Part shown: positions 56,117 to 64,000 of the stretch, piece by piece
How positions within the stretch are numbered: the stretch's first letter is position 1
How the letters are laid out: every line of letters begins with the position of its first letter
Origin: Alcanivorax sp.
GTDB taxonomy: Bacteria; Pseudomonadota; Gammaproteobacteria; Pseudomonadales; Alcanivoracaceae
Assembly: GCA_013823245.1 (NCBI GenBank)
Contig: PNLU01000006.1
Coordinates: forward strand, 1-64,000
Direction: 5' to 3'
DNA: 64,000 nucleotides
Made by a program: the position numbers and the translations under genes
Notes under the pieces: model-generated
Seen by the model: only the letters and a program-made list of their open reading frames with translations
Databases searched by the model: none
What the model was told of the DNA's origin: nothing

Positions 56117-57058
56117 ATGAACGTAGTTCACGTGCTTAAGAAGCGGATGCCGCCCGACGGAAGCAACGGGGGGCTCCCTGTTCTTGTTGATGAATTGGCG
56201 GAGGCCCAGGTTAAGCTTGGTCACGATGTTGTTGTGCTTACAACCGAGTTGGTCCCGTCGTTTCGACAGCATTGCGGATATAAGCTCCAGATGTTTTCAG
56301 GCTGTGATTGTCCGCAGGACGTCCTGTTATGGGGCGACATATTTCATCTCCATGGTGACTTCGGATCATTTTGCGAGATACTAAGGCTAAATAAAAAGCC
56401 ATTTGTCAGAACTATCCATGGGGTAGGAGGTAAGTCTGGTCCTCACGATATATATGTCTCAAGAAGTCATGCTGAAGCGCATGGCTCGCAGCGATATGTA
56501 TATAATGGCGTCAACATAGAAAAGTACTCCATATCCGAGGGAAAAGGTGATTTTGCACTTTTTCTGGGACAGGTGTCGCGTTCAAAGAAAGGTGTGGGTG
56601 ATGCGATTCGCGCTGCGCGTATCGCTGGTACTGAGATTGTGGTCGCCGGAGGGAGAAATAACCGATGGCCATCGACATGGTTCTCATGGCCTTTTTCAGG
56701 TGTTTCTCCTGTTGGAGTTGTTCGAGGAGACATGAAGGTGTCCCTGCTCTCGCGCGCTCGATGTGTGCTATTCCCCTCGAAGTGGCCAGAGCCATTTGGT
56801 TTGGTTTTGGTGGAGGCGATGGCCAGCGGTACCCCTGTTTTGGCGTATGATTGTGGCGCTGCCCGAGAAATCATTCTTGACGGGTATACAGGCTTTATTT
56901 GTAGGGATTATCGTGACATGAGTGCTCGCATTAATGATTGTGACGAGTTGTCTCCGGAAAAATGTCGCTGGCATGTTGAGCAAAATTTTACATCCTTTCG
57001 GATGGCTGAGGACTACAATAATTTTTACTTGAAGAGTGTCAATGAAGCCTTTTCTTGA
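56117..57058 (+). CDS. Glycosyltransferase family 4
   Basis: The 313-residue protein has a GT-B fold with an N-terminal GGLPVLVDELAEAQVKLGHDVVVLT and the GT4 donor-site motif EPFGLVLVEAMASGTPVLAYDCGAAREII, with the conserved EX7E pair. It probably adds a sugar to LPS core or another glycan. GGAGGG lies four bases before the start. It is visibly AT-richer than the flanking genes, which suggests transfer. Donor and acceptor unknown. Confidence 0.88.
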   Translation: MNVVHVLKKRMPPDGSNGGLPVLVDELAEAQVKLGHDVVVLTTELVPSFRQHCGYKLQMFSGCDCPQDVLLWGDIFHLHGDFGSFCEILRLNKKPFVRTIHGVGGKSGPHDIYVSRSHAEAHGSQRYVYNGVNIEKYSISEGKGDFALFLGQVSRSKKGVGDAIRAARIAGTEIVVAGGRNNRWPSTWFSWPFSGVSPVGVVRGDMKVSLLSRARCVLFPSKWPEPFGLVLVEAMASGTPVLAYDCGAAREIILDGYTGFICRDYRDMSARINDCDELSPEKCRWHVEQNFTSFRMAEDYNNFYLKSVNEAFS

Positions 57059-57155
57059 ATTTTAGATATATTTTTTTGTGGCCTTTGGAAATTTATGGTG
57101 CGGGTTGATGTGCTTCTATCGCGGTATAATTTAAACGGGTAAAAAAAGGACTTTT

Positions 57156-58106
57156 ATGAGTGATTTAGTTCACATTGCTCTCTGTTGTGATGCCAAGTAT
57201 CTACCGTATGCAGCTACCACTATAGCCTCATGTATAGATAGCTGTGCTGAGCCGGAATGGCTCCATTTCCATCTTGTTGCGCTTGATATTGGAAACGATG
57301 CTTTGGATAAGCTGAGAGTTTTCGTTGAGCAGAAGGGGTGCAAGATAGATTTTCATTGTCCTGGCCACGACATCTATGCTGATTTCCATACCCAGCGTTA
57401 TGGTTTGGCTGTTTACCACAGAATAAGTTTGCCCGTTTATTTGCGTGGTCGTGCTGAGTGGGTTATTTATTTGGATTCCGATGTTCTGGTTGTGGACGAT
57501 ATACGTAAACTTTGGGCCGAGAAAGATATAGATTCTGATATGATCACCGGTGCTGTTATTGATTACTCTCCTGCCACTGAGCGGCATGTCAAAATACCGA
57601 GAGAAAAATATTTTAACTCTGGTGTTCTTCTTATAAATATTCGAAAATGGCTGGATTATAAGATACATGAAAAAACAATCGATTATCTGAATTCAAACCA
57701 TAGAGCATTGACCTTTGTTGATCAATGCAGTCTCAATGTGGTCCATGATGGCTGTTGGCGGCGCCTTTCTCCCAGATGGAATATACAGGGGAATGTTTAC
57801 TCTTTTTGGCGCAGGGAGAGAAGTGGTCCAGCAATAACAGAAGTTGAGATAAAAGACGCAATATCTAACCCTGGGATTGTGCACTTCATTGCCTCTAAGA
57901 AGCCTTGGAAAATAAGGTGTTATCACCCTTACGAGTTTGCTTACAGAAAAACCCTCAAGTCAACACCTTTTTATGAGGGTGCTCTTCCCTCACTGGCTGA
58001 TGATATTTTCCGGGGATGGGTTACAAAGCCTTTCAGAAGATTGGGGCAGATGCTGAGGATGGTATACGTATACCTCCTCGGCAGAAGATGGAGGCGAGAT
58101 GTTTGA
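57156..58106 (+). CDS. Glycosyltransferase family 8
   Basis: The 316-residue protein has the GT8 pattern: HIALCCDAKYLPYAATTI near the start, the metal DxD motif YLDSDVLVVDD, then FNSGVLLINIRKW and a C-terminal HFIASKKPWK. This family includes LPS galactosyl- and glucosyltransferases (LgtC, WaaI, WaaJ types). A weak AAGGA ribosome site precedes the start. It is AT-rich like its upstream neighbour. Its stop overlaps the next gene. Confidence 0.9.
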   Translation: MSDLVHIALCCDAKYLPYAATTIASCIDSCAEPEWLHFHLVALDIGNDALDKLRVFVEQKGCKIDFHCPGHDIYADFHTQRYGLAVYHRISLPVYLRGRAEWVIYLDSDVLVVDDIRKLWAEKDIDSDMITGAVIDYSPATERHVKIPREKYFNSGVLLINIRKWLDYKIHEKTIDYLNSNHRALTFVDQCSLNVVHDGCWRRLSPRWNIQGNVYSFWRRERSGPAITEVEIKDAISNPGIVHFIASKKPWKIRCYHPYEFAYRKTLKSTPFYEGALPSLADDIFRGWVTKPFRRLGQMLRMVYVYLLGRRWRRDV

Positions 58107-58936
58107 CAAAAACAGGTGGTGTAGTGATTGAGGATGGGCGTGATAAGAATACGCTTTCGGTTTGCATCATCACAATGAATGAAGCGGACCGATTGAGGGC
58201 GTGCCTGGAGTCGGTAAAAGATCTTGCCGATGAAATCATCGTTTTCGATAGCGGCAGCTCGGACGGCACGGTGGAGTTGGCGCGCGAGTACACCGATAAA
58301 GTCCAGGTGACTGATTGGCCGGGCTTCGGCATCCAGAAACAGCGCGCGCTGGATGAGGCCCGCATGGACTGGGTGTTATCTATTGACGCAGATGAGGCGC
58401 TGGATGAGCAGGCCCAGCAGGCGCTGAAGGACTTGCTGGCGCAGGACCATATTGAAGAAGTCGCGTTCCGCATCCAGTGGGCAGTGATTCGCCATGGCAA
58501 GCGACTCAAACATGGTCGCAGTGCGCGCGCTCCGCTGCGGCTGTATCGCCGTGAAGGTGCGCGCTTTACTCCTGTCGCTGTGCACGAGACGATTGAGCAC
58601 CCGCCCGGCAAGGTGGGGCGTCTACCTGGCTATCTGCTTCATTACACTGCCCGTGATTACGGGCATGCGCTGGCCAAGAATGCGAAGTATGCCTGGCTGG
58701 GTAGTCAGAAGTACTTCGACAAGGGAAAACGTAACCGAAGCTTGCTGGTGGTGTGCCTGCGGGCACTGTGGACTTTCTTCCAGATATATATTTTGCGAGG
58801 CGGCTTTCTGGATGGCCGAATTGGCTTTATCGTAGCCATGAACTACATGCAAGGTAACTTCAACAAGCATGCAGGATTATGGATTCTCACACAGGAAGAA
58901 AAAGCCAGAAAGAAGAACGGAACAGCAGACCAGTGA
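58103..58936 (+). CDS. Glycosyltransferase family 2, WaaE-like LPS core transferase
   Basis: The 277-residue GT2 has LSVCIITMNEADRLRACLESVKDLADEIIVFDSGSSDGT, then DADEALDEQA and the RLYRREGARFTPVAVHETIEH segment of WaaE/KdtX-type transferases. I chose the TTG at 58103 because GGAGG lies eight bases upstream and it overlaps the GT8 stop (TTGA), implying coupling; ATG codons at 58016 and 58088 are in frame but poorly placed. It is GC-rich again after two AT-rich genes. Its 3' end is 2 nt from the convergent gene. Confidence 0.9.
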   Translation: MTKTGGVVIEDGRDKNTLSVCIITMNEADRLRACLESVKDLADEIIVFDSGSSDGTVELAREYTDKVQVTDWPGFGIQKQRALDEARMDWVLSIDADEALDEQAQQALKDLLAQDHIEEVAFRIQWAVIRHGKRLKHGRSARAPLRLYRREGARFTPVAVHETIEHPPGKVGRLPGYLLHYTARDYGHALAKNAKYAWLGSQKYFDKGKRNRSLLVVCLRALWTFFQIYILRGGFLDGRIGFIVAMNYMQGNFNKHAGLWILTQEEKARKKNGTADQ

Positions 58937-58938
58937 GT

Positions 58939-60012
58939 TCAGGGTTTCCAGTAACCCAGCTTCTTTCTTTCCTTCAGATTTCGTATCAGATTTAGTGGCT
59001 TTCTGCGCGGCGGCGGATTGTTCATGGCGCTATCTACGGCTTCCAGCACTCGCTGGCTGGCGCGTCCATCGTTCCGCGGGTGGAGTTGGCTCACGTACTC
59101 GTTGATGGCGCTCAGCAAGGGTTCGGGATGTGTCAGCGCCGTCTCGATAGCGCTCGCCAGGTGATCCGGATCTGTCACGTTCAACAGGTGATCCCGCGAT
59201 CCCTGGCTCTGATTGCGGAAGGTGACAACAGGTTTGCGCTGTACCAGAAACATCAGCATGACCGATGACGTATCGCACACCATCACGTCTGCACGACGTA
59301 GTAGTGGCAGTACGTTGTCGGTCTTGATGTAAGCCAGATTATCATCTGCCAGTGCCTTGTAGGCCTCAACCATGGCCGGGTCCATCTTCGGATGGAACTG
59401 CACCAGCCACTGCCATTGTCCGGTATCGCGCAGTACGCGCACGGCATCCAGCAGATGCGGTGCGCAGCTCAGGCTACGGGTAAAGGTGGAGCACAGCAAG
59501 ACCGTCGGGCGACCGTCAGGCGCAGGCAGCAGGGTTCGATCCGCATGAGTGTCCGCTTCCGGAGCAAACAGAGGATCCAGGGCCGGCCAGCCCGTCTCGG
59601 CGACCTGGAAGTAGCCGTATCGGGCGGCGCGTTCCTCGAAGCCCCGGGTGGTATTCGGCCCCTGGGTGCAATACAGATCGAAGCAGCCGCGAATGTTGAA
59701 GTGCCCCCGGTCATCACTGCGGGTCGCCTTGGCGACGTTGAAGCCGTGGAACACAGCGACCTTCAGCCCGGGGATAAAGCCGGGCACCATGTTGCCCGGG
59801 GCCAGCACGGCCTCGGGCGCCCAGGCGCGCACGGCGTCGATGTCGGTCAGTCTGTGTTCATCCGGTTGCAACCAGCTCGCATCGATCTCATCGCCCGCCA
59901 GGAACCAGCGGGCCTCGCCGCCGCGGGAGCGGATGGCGGTCTGCAGCGGCCGCAGAATCGCGTAGGCGTAGTTCTGCTCGGCGTACAGGAGAAAGCGCTG
60001 GGCCTCGGGCAT
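58939..60012 (-). CDS. CDP-glycerol glycerophosphotransferase-like protein
   Basis: The 357-residue protein has the GT-B-type features of the CDP-glycerol:polyglycerophosphate transferase family: KVAVFHGFNVAK, the HPKMD segment, then DTSSVMLMFLVQRKPVV in the donor-binding part. In Gram-positives such enzymes build teichoic acid; here it sits in an LPS-core cluster, so a phosphoglycerol or similar core substituent is plausible. I chose the ATG at 60012; the frame stays open upstream without conservation. It is divergent from the next GT4. Confidence 0.75.
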   Translation of the reverse strand: MPEAQRFLLYAEQNYAYAILRPLQTAIRSRGGEARWFLAGDEIDASWLQPDEHRLTDIDAVRAWAPEAVLAPGNMVPGFIPGLKVAVFHGFNVAKATRSDDRGHFNIRGCFDLYCTQGPNTTRGFEERAARYGYFQVAETGWPALDPLFAPEADTHADRTLLPAPDGRPTVLLCSTFTRSLSCAPHLLDAVRVLRDTGQWQWLVQFHPKMDPAMVEAYKALADDNLAYIKTDNVLPLLRRADVMVCDTSSVMLMFLVQRKPVVTFRNQSQGSRDHLLNVTDPDHLASAIETALTHPEPLLSAINEYVSQLHPRNDGRASQRVLEAVDSAMNNPPPRRKPLNLIRNLKERKKLGYWKP

Positions 60013-60106
60013 CGGATAACACTTCCATGGCAAATGGGCTACAATCTGGCCCGGCTGGCCATGATAGCCGCCACCAGCCTGCCGCGTCATGTCCAGGGAA
60101 CAATGC

Positions 60107-61192
60107 ATGAAAGTTCTGTGCGTCACGGACCGGGCCGACCGCCCGGAAACCGAACTTTTTATCCGGCTCGCCCGCCGTGTCGACCACCTGGTGGTGATGT
60201 GCAACACCACGGGGCGCAACTATCCGCTGCTGGAGGCGGCTGGCGTGCAGGTGATCCCCCTGGCGGTCAAGAGCCGCTTCGACCGGGAGGCCACGCAGCG
60301 TATCGGTGAAGAGATCCGGCGTGGGGACTACGATATCGTCCAGGCGTTCAATTCCCGGGCGCTGCCGTGTGTACTGCGGGCAGCACGCCGCCATCGCGCA
60401 AAGCTGCTGGGTTACCGGGGTGTCACCACGGGGGTCAGCTACCTCAAACCGGAATCCTGGCACACCTACCTGAGCCCGAGGCTCGACGGTATTTTCTGTG
60501 TGGCCGAGGCGGTACGCCAGTCGCTGCTGGCGGTGTCGTTTCTCTGGTGGCGTTTCCCCGCCCACAAGGCGCATACCGTTTACAAGGGGCATGACCGGTC
60601 CTGGTATGACGTGCCCGCAGTTTCTCCAACGGAGTTCGGCGTGCCGGAAGGCGGTCGCACCCTGTGCTGCCTGAGCCGCAATAGTGCGAAAAAGGGTGTC
60701 ACCACGCTTCTGGATGCCTTCGACCGGCTGCCGTCGGAGCTGAACTGTCGCCTGCTGCTGGTGGGGCGTATCGACGGCAATGAGGAAGTGCGGGAGCGTA
60801 TCCGCCAGTGCGTCCATCCTGACCGGGTTCATTTTACCGGCTATCGCGATGACGCAGTGGCGATCATTCGTGGCAGTGATGTGCTCGTATCAGCCTCCGA
60901 GAGCGGCGAGGGTTTGCCGCGTGTGGTGATCGAGGCCATGTGTGTCGATACACCGGTGGTGGCCACGGCGGCGGGCGGCACCGATGAGCTGGTGCTGGAC
61001 GGCGAAACCGGGTTGCTGGTGGCACAGCGTGACCCCGACGCGCTGGCCTCGGCCATAGCGCGCACCCTGACGGACGCCGCCGCGACCGCGCAGCGAGTTG
61101 CCAGCGCCCGACAGAGAATAGATGATGTATTTCATGCTGATCAGACGGTTGAAAACACACTGAACTGGTATCGGCAATTGCTGGCCGAATGA
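60107..61192 (+). CDS. Glycosyltransferase family 4
   Basis: The 361-residue GT-B protein opens KVLCVTDRADRPETELFIRLARRV. It has TLCCLSRNSAKKGVTTLLDAF in the middle and the GT4 motif ESGEGLPRVVIEAMCVDTPVVATAAGGTDEL. It is a probable LPS-core sugar transferase. The start at 60107 follows AGGGA. It is followed by gmhA, whose start is 12 nt after the stop here. Confidence 0.9.
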   Translation: MKVLCVTDRADRPETELFIRLARRVDHLVVMCNTTGRNYPLLEAAGVQVIPLAVKSRFDREATQRIGEEIRRGDYDIVQAFNSRALPCVLRAARRHRAKLLGYRGVTTGVSYLKPESWHTYLSPRLDGIFCVAEAVRQSLLAVSFLWWRFPAHKAHTVYKGHDRSWYDVPAVSPTEFGVPEGGRTLCCLSRNSAKKGVTTLLDAFDRLPSELNCRLLLVGRIDGNEEVRERIRQCVHPDRVHFTGYRDDAVAIIRGSDVLVSASESGEGLPRVVIEAMCVDTPVVATAAGGTDELVLDGETGLLVAQRDPDALASAIARTLTDAAATAQRVASARQRIDDVFHADQTVENTLNWYRQLLAE

Positions 61193-61203
61193 CGAGAGCC
61201 GCT

Positions 61204-61797
61204 ATGTCACAAGAGACCTTCAAGCCCGCTGAAAGCTTTCAGGCGGCGCTGGATCGACACCATGCCACTTTTGCTCGCATGCATGATTATCTGCCGCAGG
61301 CGGAGCAGCTGCTGGCGCTGACGCGCGAATGCCTGGCCTCGGGCGGCAAGGTACTGTGGCTGGGTAATGGCGGCAGCGCGGCGGACTGTCAGCATCTGGC
61401 GGCGGAGTTCATGGTGCGTTACAAGCGCGAGCGGGGGCCGTTGTCGTCCATCGCATTGACTACGGACACCTCCATCCTGACTGCGCATCCGAATGATTAT
61501 GCCTTCGAGACAGTGTTCGAGCGTCAGGTGCGTGGTTTGGCGCGTCCCGGTGATCTGGTGATTGGTTTGACCACATCCGGGCAAAGCGAGAACGTGAATC
61601 TGGCGCTGGCGGCGGCCAATGACGTCGGCGCCACCAGCGTGGCTCTGACCGGACGCGATGGTGGCAAGGTCAAGGACATTGCCCGGTTGTCGATCATCAT
61701 TGCCTGTGACGAGACGGCGCGTATTCAGGAGGCGCACATGTTCATCGGTCACTGGCTTTGCGAAGCGCTGGATGCGGCGCTGGCGCAGGAGGCCTGA
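61204..61797 (+). CDS. gmhA: Sedoheptulose-7-phosphate isomerase (phosphoheptose isomerase)
   Basis: The 197-residue SIS-domain enzyme makes D-glycero-D-manno-heptose 7-phosphate, the first step toward ADP-heptose for the LPS inner core. It has LWLGNGGSAADCQHLAAEFMVRYKRER and LTTSGQSENV, the phosphosugar-binding loops. I chose the ATG at 61204 (GAGAG upstream); an ATG at 61189 overlaps the previous stop but has no ribosome site. hldE follows by 3 nt and uses its product. Confidence 0.94.
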   Translation: MSQETFKPAESFQAALDRHHATFARMHDYLPQAEQLLALTRECLASGGKVLWLGNGGSAADCQHLAAEFMVRYKRERGPLSSIALTTDTSILTAHPNDYAFETVFERQVRGLARPGDLVIGLTTSGQSENVNLALAAANDVGATSVALTGRDGGKVKDIARLSIIIACDETARIQEAHMFIGHWLCEALDAALAQEA

Positions 61798-61800
61798 ACG

Positions 61801-63240
61801 ATGGCGGACGTGTCACACCTGAGTCGTCTGGGCGACGCCGCCGTGCTGGTGGTGGGCGACGTCATGCTGGACCGTTACTTTAACGGTGACACGCACAGGA
61901 TTTCTCCCGAAGCGCCCGTGCCGGTGGTGCATGTGGCGGGCATCGAGGACAAGGCGGGTGGTGCCGCCAACGTAGCGCGCAACATTGCCCACCTGGACGG
62001 TCGGGTTGGCCTGCTGGGGCTGATCGGCGATGATCGCGAAGGGGCGGCATTGCGTGACATCCTGGTGGCGGAACGCATTCATTCCGAGTTGCTGAGTGAT
62101 CCGGCGCTGCGCACCATCGCCAAGATGCGCATCATCTCGCGCCATCAGCAGGTGGTGCGGCTGGATATGGAAACCCCTTTCCCGGAAGCGGCGGCCGAAC
62201 GTCTGGCGGCGCGCAGCAGCGCACTGCTGGGTGACTACGACACCATCATTATCAGCGACTATAACAAGGGCGCCCTGCGTCGGGTCGGCGATATCATTCA
62301 GGCGGCGCGCGCGGCGGGCAAGACCGTACTGGTGGACCCGAAACAACCTGATTTTTCTGTTTATCGCGGTGCCGATGTGATCACGCCGAACCTGTCCGAA
62401 TTCCGGCACGCTGGCGGATGTGCTGACAGTGAAGCGGAGATGCTCGCGTCGGCGCGCGAGATGCTGGCCCGCGCTGGAATCGGCGCCATGCTGCTGACTC
62501 GCAGTGAGCAGGGCATGAGCCTGATTACGGCGGACAGCCACCATCATTTTCCCGCCGAGGTGCTGGAAGTCAGCGATGTCACCGGTGCCGGCGATACCGT
62601 GATTGCCACGCTGGGCGCCTTGTTGAGCGCCGGGGTGCCTCTGGTGGACGCCGCCGAACTGGCCAATCTGGCGGCGGGTATCGTAGTCGGGAAACTGGGC
62701 GCGGCGACCGTGTCGCCGGAAGAGCTGGCTGCGCGTATCAGCCGTACCCGTCATGCGGCCGGTTACACGCCCACGGTCGCGCAGGCGCTCCAGCATATTG
62801 CTTATGCCCGGGCACAGGGGCAGCGCATCGTCTTTACCAACGGCTGCTTTGATATTCTGCACGCTGGCCATGTGCGTTATCTCGCCCAGGCCCGCGCCTT
62901 GGGTGACCGACTGGTGGTGGGGCTGAACTGCGATGCCTCCGTGCGTCGTCTCAAGGGCGACGGCCGCCCCGTCAACACGCTGGAAGATCGCGCCGAAGTG
63001 TTGCGTGCACTGGCCTGTGTCGACTGGGTGCTGCCGTTTGGTGATGATCCCTCAGAGCAGGATACCCCCGCACAACTGATCGAGCAGGTCTGTCCCCACG
63101 TCCTGGCCAAGGGCGGTGATTATACGGTGGACACCATCATTGGCGCTGATTTTGTCCAGGCCAATGGTGGCGAAGTGCACGTGTTGCCTCTGGTGGAGGG
63201 GCGCTCAACCAGCGCCGTGATCAGCAAGGTGCGGGGCTGA
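61801..63240 (+). CDS. hldE: Bifunctional heptose 7-phosphate kinase / heptose 1-phosphate adenylyltransferase
   Basis: The 479-residue protein has an N-terminal ribokinase-like domain ([21 protein letters not shown], then [17 protein letters not shown]) and a C-terminal nucleotidyltransferase domain with [18 protein letters not shown] (the HxGH motif near residue 355). Length matches the fused HldE of E. coli (477). It acts on the gmhA product; the phosphatase gmhB is not in the window. Confidence 0.98.
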   Translation: MADVSHLSRLGDAAVLVVGDVMLDRYFNGDTHRISPEAPVPVVHVAGIEDKAGGAANVARNIAHLDGRVGLLGLIGDDREGAALRDILVAERIHSELLSDPALRTIAKMRIISRHQQVVRLDMETPFPEAAAERLAARSSALLGDYDTIIISDYNKGALRRVGDIIQAARAAGKTVLVDPKQPDFSVYRGADVITPNLSEFRHAGGCADSEAEMLASAREMLARAGIGAMLLTRSEQGMSLITADSHHHFPAEVLEVSDVTGAGDTVIATLGALLSAGVPLVDAAELANLAAGIVVGKLGAATVSPEELAARISRTRHAAGYTPTVAQALQHIAYARAQGQRIVFTNGCFDILHAGHVRYLAQARALGDRLVVGLNCDASVRRLKGDGRPVNTLEDRAEVLRALACVDWVLPFGDDPSEQDTPAQLIEQVCPHVLAKGGDYTVDTIIGADFVQANGGEVHVLPLVEGRSTSAVISKVRG

Positions 63241-63242
63241 CA

Positions 63243-64000
63243 TTGACCCGCGCCACACCGCAATCCATCTGCATTTTACGCCTGTCCGCCATCGGCGATG
63301 CCTGCAACGCCGCTTCCGTGGTGCAAGCCATTCAGCGTCAATACCCTGCGGCGCAGATCACCTGGGTGATCGGCCGGGTCGAGGCGGCGTTCCTCGGCCA
63401 TCTGCCGGGCATTGAGTTCGTGATTTTCGACAAGTCTCGCGGCTGGCGTGCCTACCGTGATCTGTGTCGGGCCCTGGCGGGTCGGCGCTTTGATGTGCTG
63501 CTGCATATGCAGCTCGCCTTGCGCGCCAATATCGCCAGCCTGTGTATTCGTGCGCGTCGACGCATCGGCTTCGACCGCGCGCGTTCCAAGGAGCTGCATG
63601 GGCTGTTTATCAACGAGCGCATCGCGCCCCGGCAGGGGATGCATGTGCTGGATGGTTTTCGTCAGTTCGCCAGTGCCATAGGCGTGCCCCTGACGGCGCC
63701 GGAGTGGGACATCCCGGTGGCCGCTGCCGATGATGAGTGGGCGCGCGCGCAGCTCGACCCCGAGGCCCGTGGTCACCTGGTGCTGGTGCCGGCGGCGTCC
63801 GCGCCGGAGCGGAACTGGCCGGTGGCCCGCTATGCGGTGCTGGCCGAGCATGCGGCGGCGCAGGGGTTTGCGGTCTACCTGTGTGGTGGCCCTACCGACA
63901 CCGAGCGTCAATTGGCCGCTCGGATCATCGCGCAAAGCCGCGTGCCGGTGAGCGATCTGGTGGGGCGCAGCAGTCTGCGCCAGCTGTATGCACTATTGCG
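63243..64000 (+). CDS. Glycosyltransferase family 9 (heptosyltransferase-like), 3' end cut by window
   Basis: About 252 residues are visible. It starts with TTG two bases after the hldE stop and opens SICILRLSAIGDACNAASVV, the N-terminal motif of GT9 heptosyltransferases (WaaC/WaaF). Further segments include GFDRARSKELHGLF, VLVPAASAPERNWPVARYAVLAE and the VYLCGGPTDTE region. It probably transfers heptose made by the gmhA/hldE products. The exact position of transfer is unknown and the C-terminus is outside the window. Confidence 0.9.
   Translation, partial: MTRATPQSICILRLSAIGDACNAASVVQAIQRQYPAAQITWVIGRVEAAFLGHLPGIEFVIFDKSRGWRAYRDLCRALAGRRFDVLLHMQLALRANIASLCIRARRRIGFDRARSKELHGLFINERIAPRQGMHVLDGFRQFASAIGVPLTAPEWDIPVAAADDEWARAQLDPEARGHLVLVPAASAPERNWPVARYAVLAEHAAAQGFAVYLCGGPTDTERQLAARIIAQSRVPVSDLVGRSSLRQLYALL

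Overview
This is a 64 kb chromosomal segment from a GC-rich gammaproteobacterium. The gene content and order (tex, gshA, argA, ompR/envZ, hemCDXY, ppk/ppx, rho, trxA, glnE, ilvE, then an LPS-core cluster) suggest the Pseudomonas/Alcanivorax area. My best guess is the Alcanivoracaceae, from general resemblance only. I see no rRNA, tRNA, prophage, insertion-sequence transposase or CRISPR array. Most of the window is densely packed housekeeping sequence with several runs of 1-4 nt gene overlaps.

Layout. 1-3.5 kb: partial ubiD and a Tat-exported PhoX-type phosphatase with a Pho box. 3.5-7.2 kb: an AraC-type regulator divergent from a Baeyer-Villiger-type monooxygenase and a patatin-like hydrolase. 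7.2-7.8 kb: a REP-like repeat cluster and an AAC(3)-I-like acetyltransferase. 7.9-13.5 kb: rho, trxA, ppx and ppk, the last with a triple Pho-box-like promoter. 13.5-18 kb: hemB, a VOC-greB-DUF502-elbB operon, an HD protein and a small outer-membrane-type protein. 18-24 kb: yheS, a TIGR02444 protein, an orphan ParA, an FKBP lipoprotein, rsd and dsbB. 24-28.8 kb: an RMF-like gene, gshA, tex and a PilH-like receiver.

29-35 kb: ompR and envZ are separated by about 3.9 kb of accessory DNA. It holds a 402-residue lipoprotein, a HipB-like regulator without a partner, and an XRE regulator divergent from four small genes (three lipoproteins and one cytosolic protein). Two matching 15-bp palindromes lie in the XRE divergent promoter. 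This block is the best candidate for an undescribed system.

35-45 kb: a DUF4168 protein, ndh, and hemCDXY, which converges on an operon of ilvD, a double-thioredoxin-fold protein, a MAPEG protein, a ferredoxin-type reductase and hemH. 45-55 kb: ilvD, argA, a second REP-like cluster, a Na/Pi transporter, an isolated GspE/PilB ATPase and glnE. 55-64 kb: ilvE, then an LPS-core region with two AT-rich glycosyltransferases, a WaaE-like GT2, a CDP-glycerol transferase-like protein, a GT4, gmhA, hldE and a truncated GT9.

Themes. Phosphate metabolism recurs (phoX, ppx, ppk, nptA-like) with Pho boxes at three promoters. Five haem genes lie in the window (hemB, hemC, hemD, hemX/hemY, hemH). Envelope functions recur (OmpR/EnvZ, lipoproteins, DsbB, LPS core). 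Base composition drops at the acetyltransferase, the XRE/lipoprotein block and the first two glycosyltransferases, which marks these as likely later arrivals.
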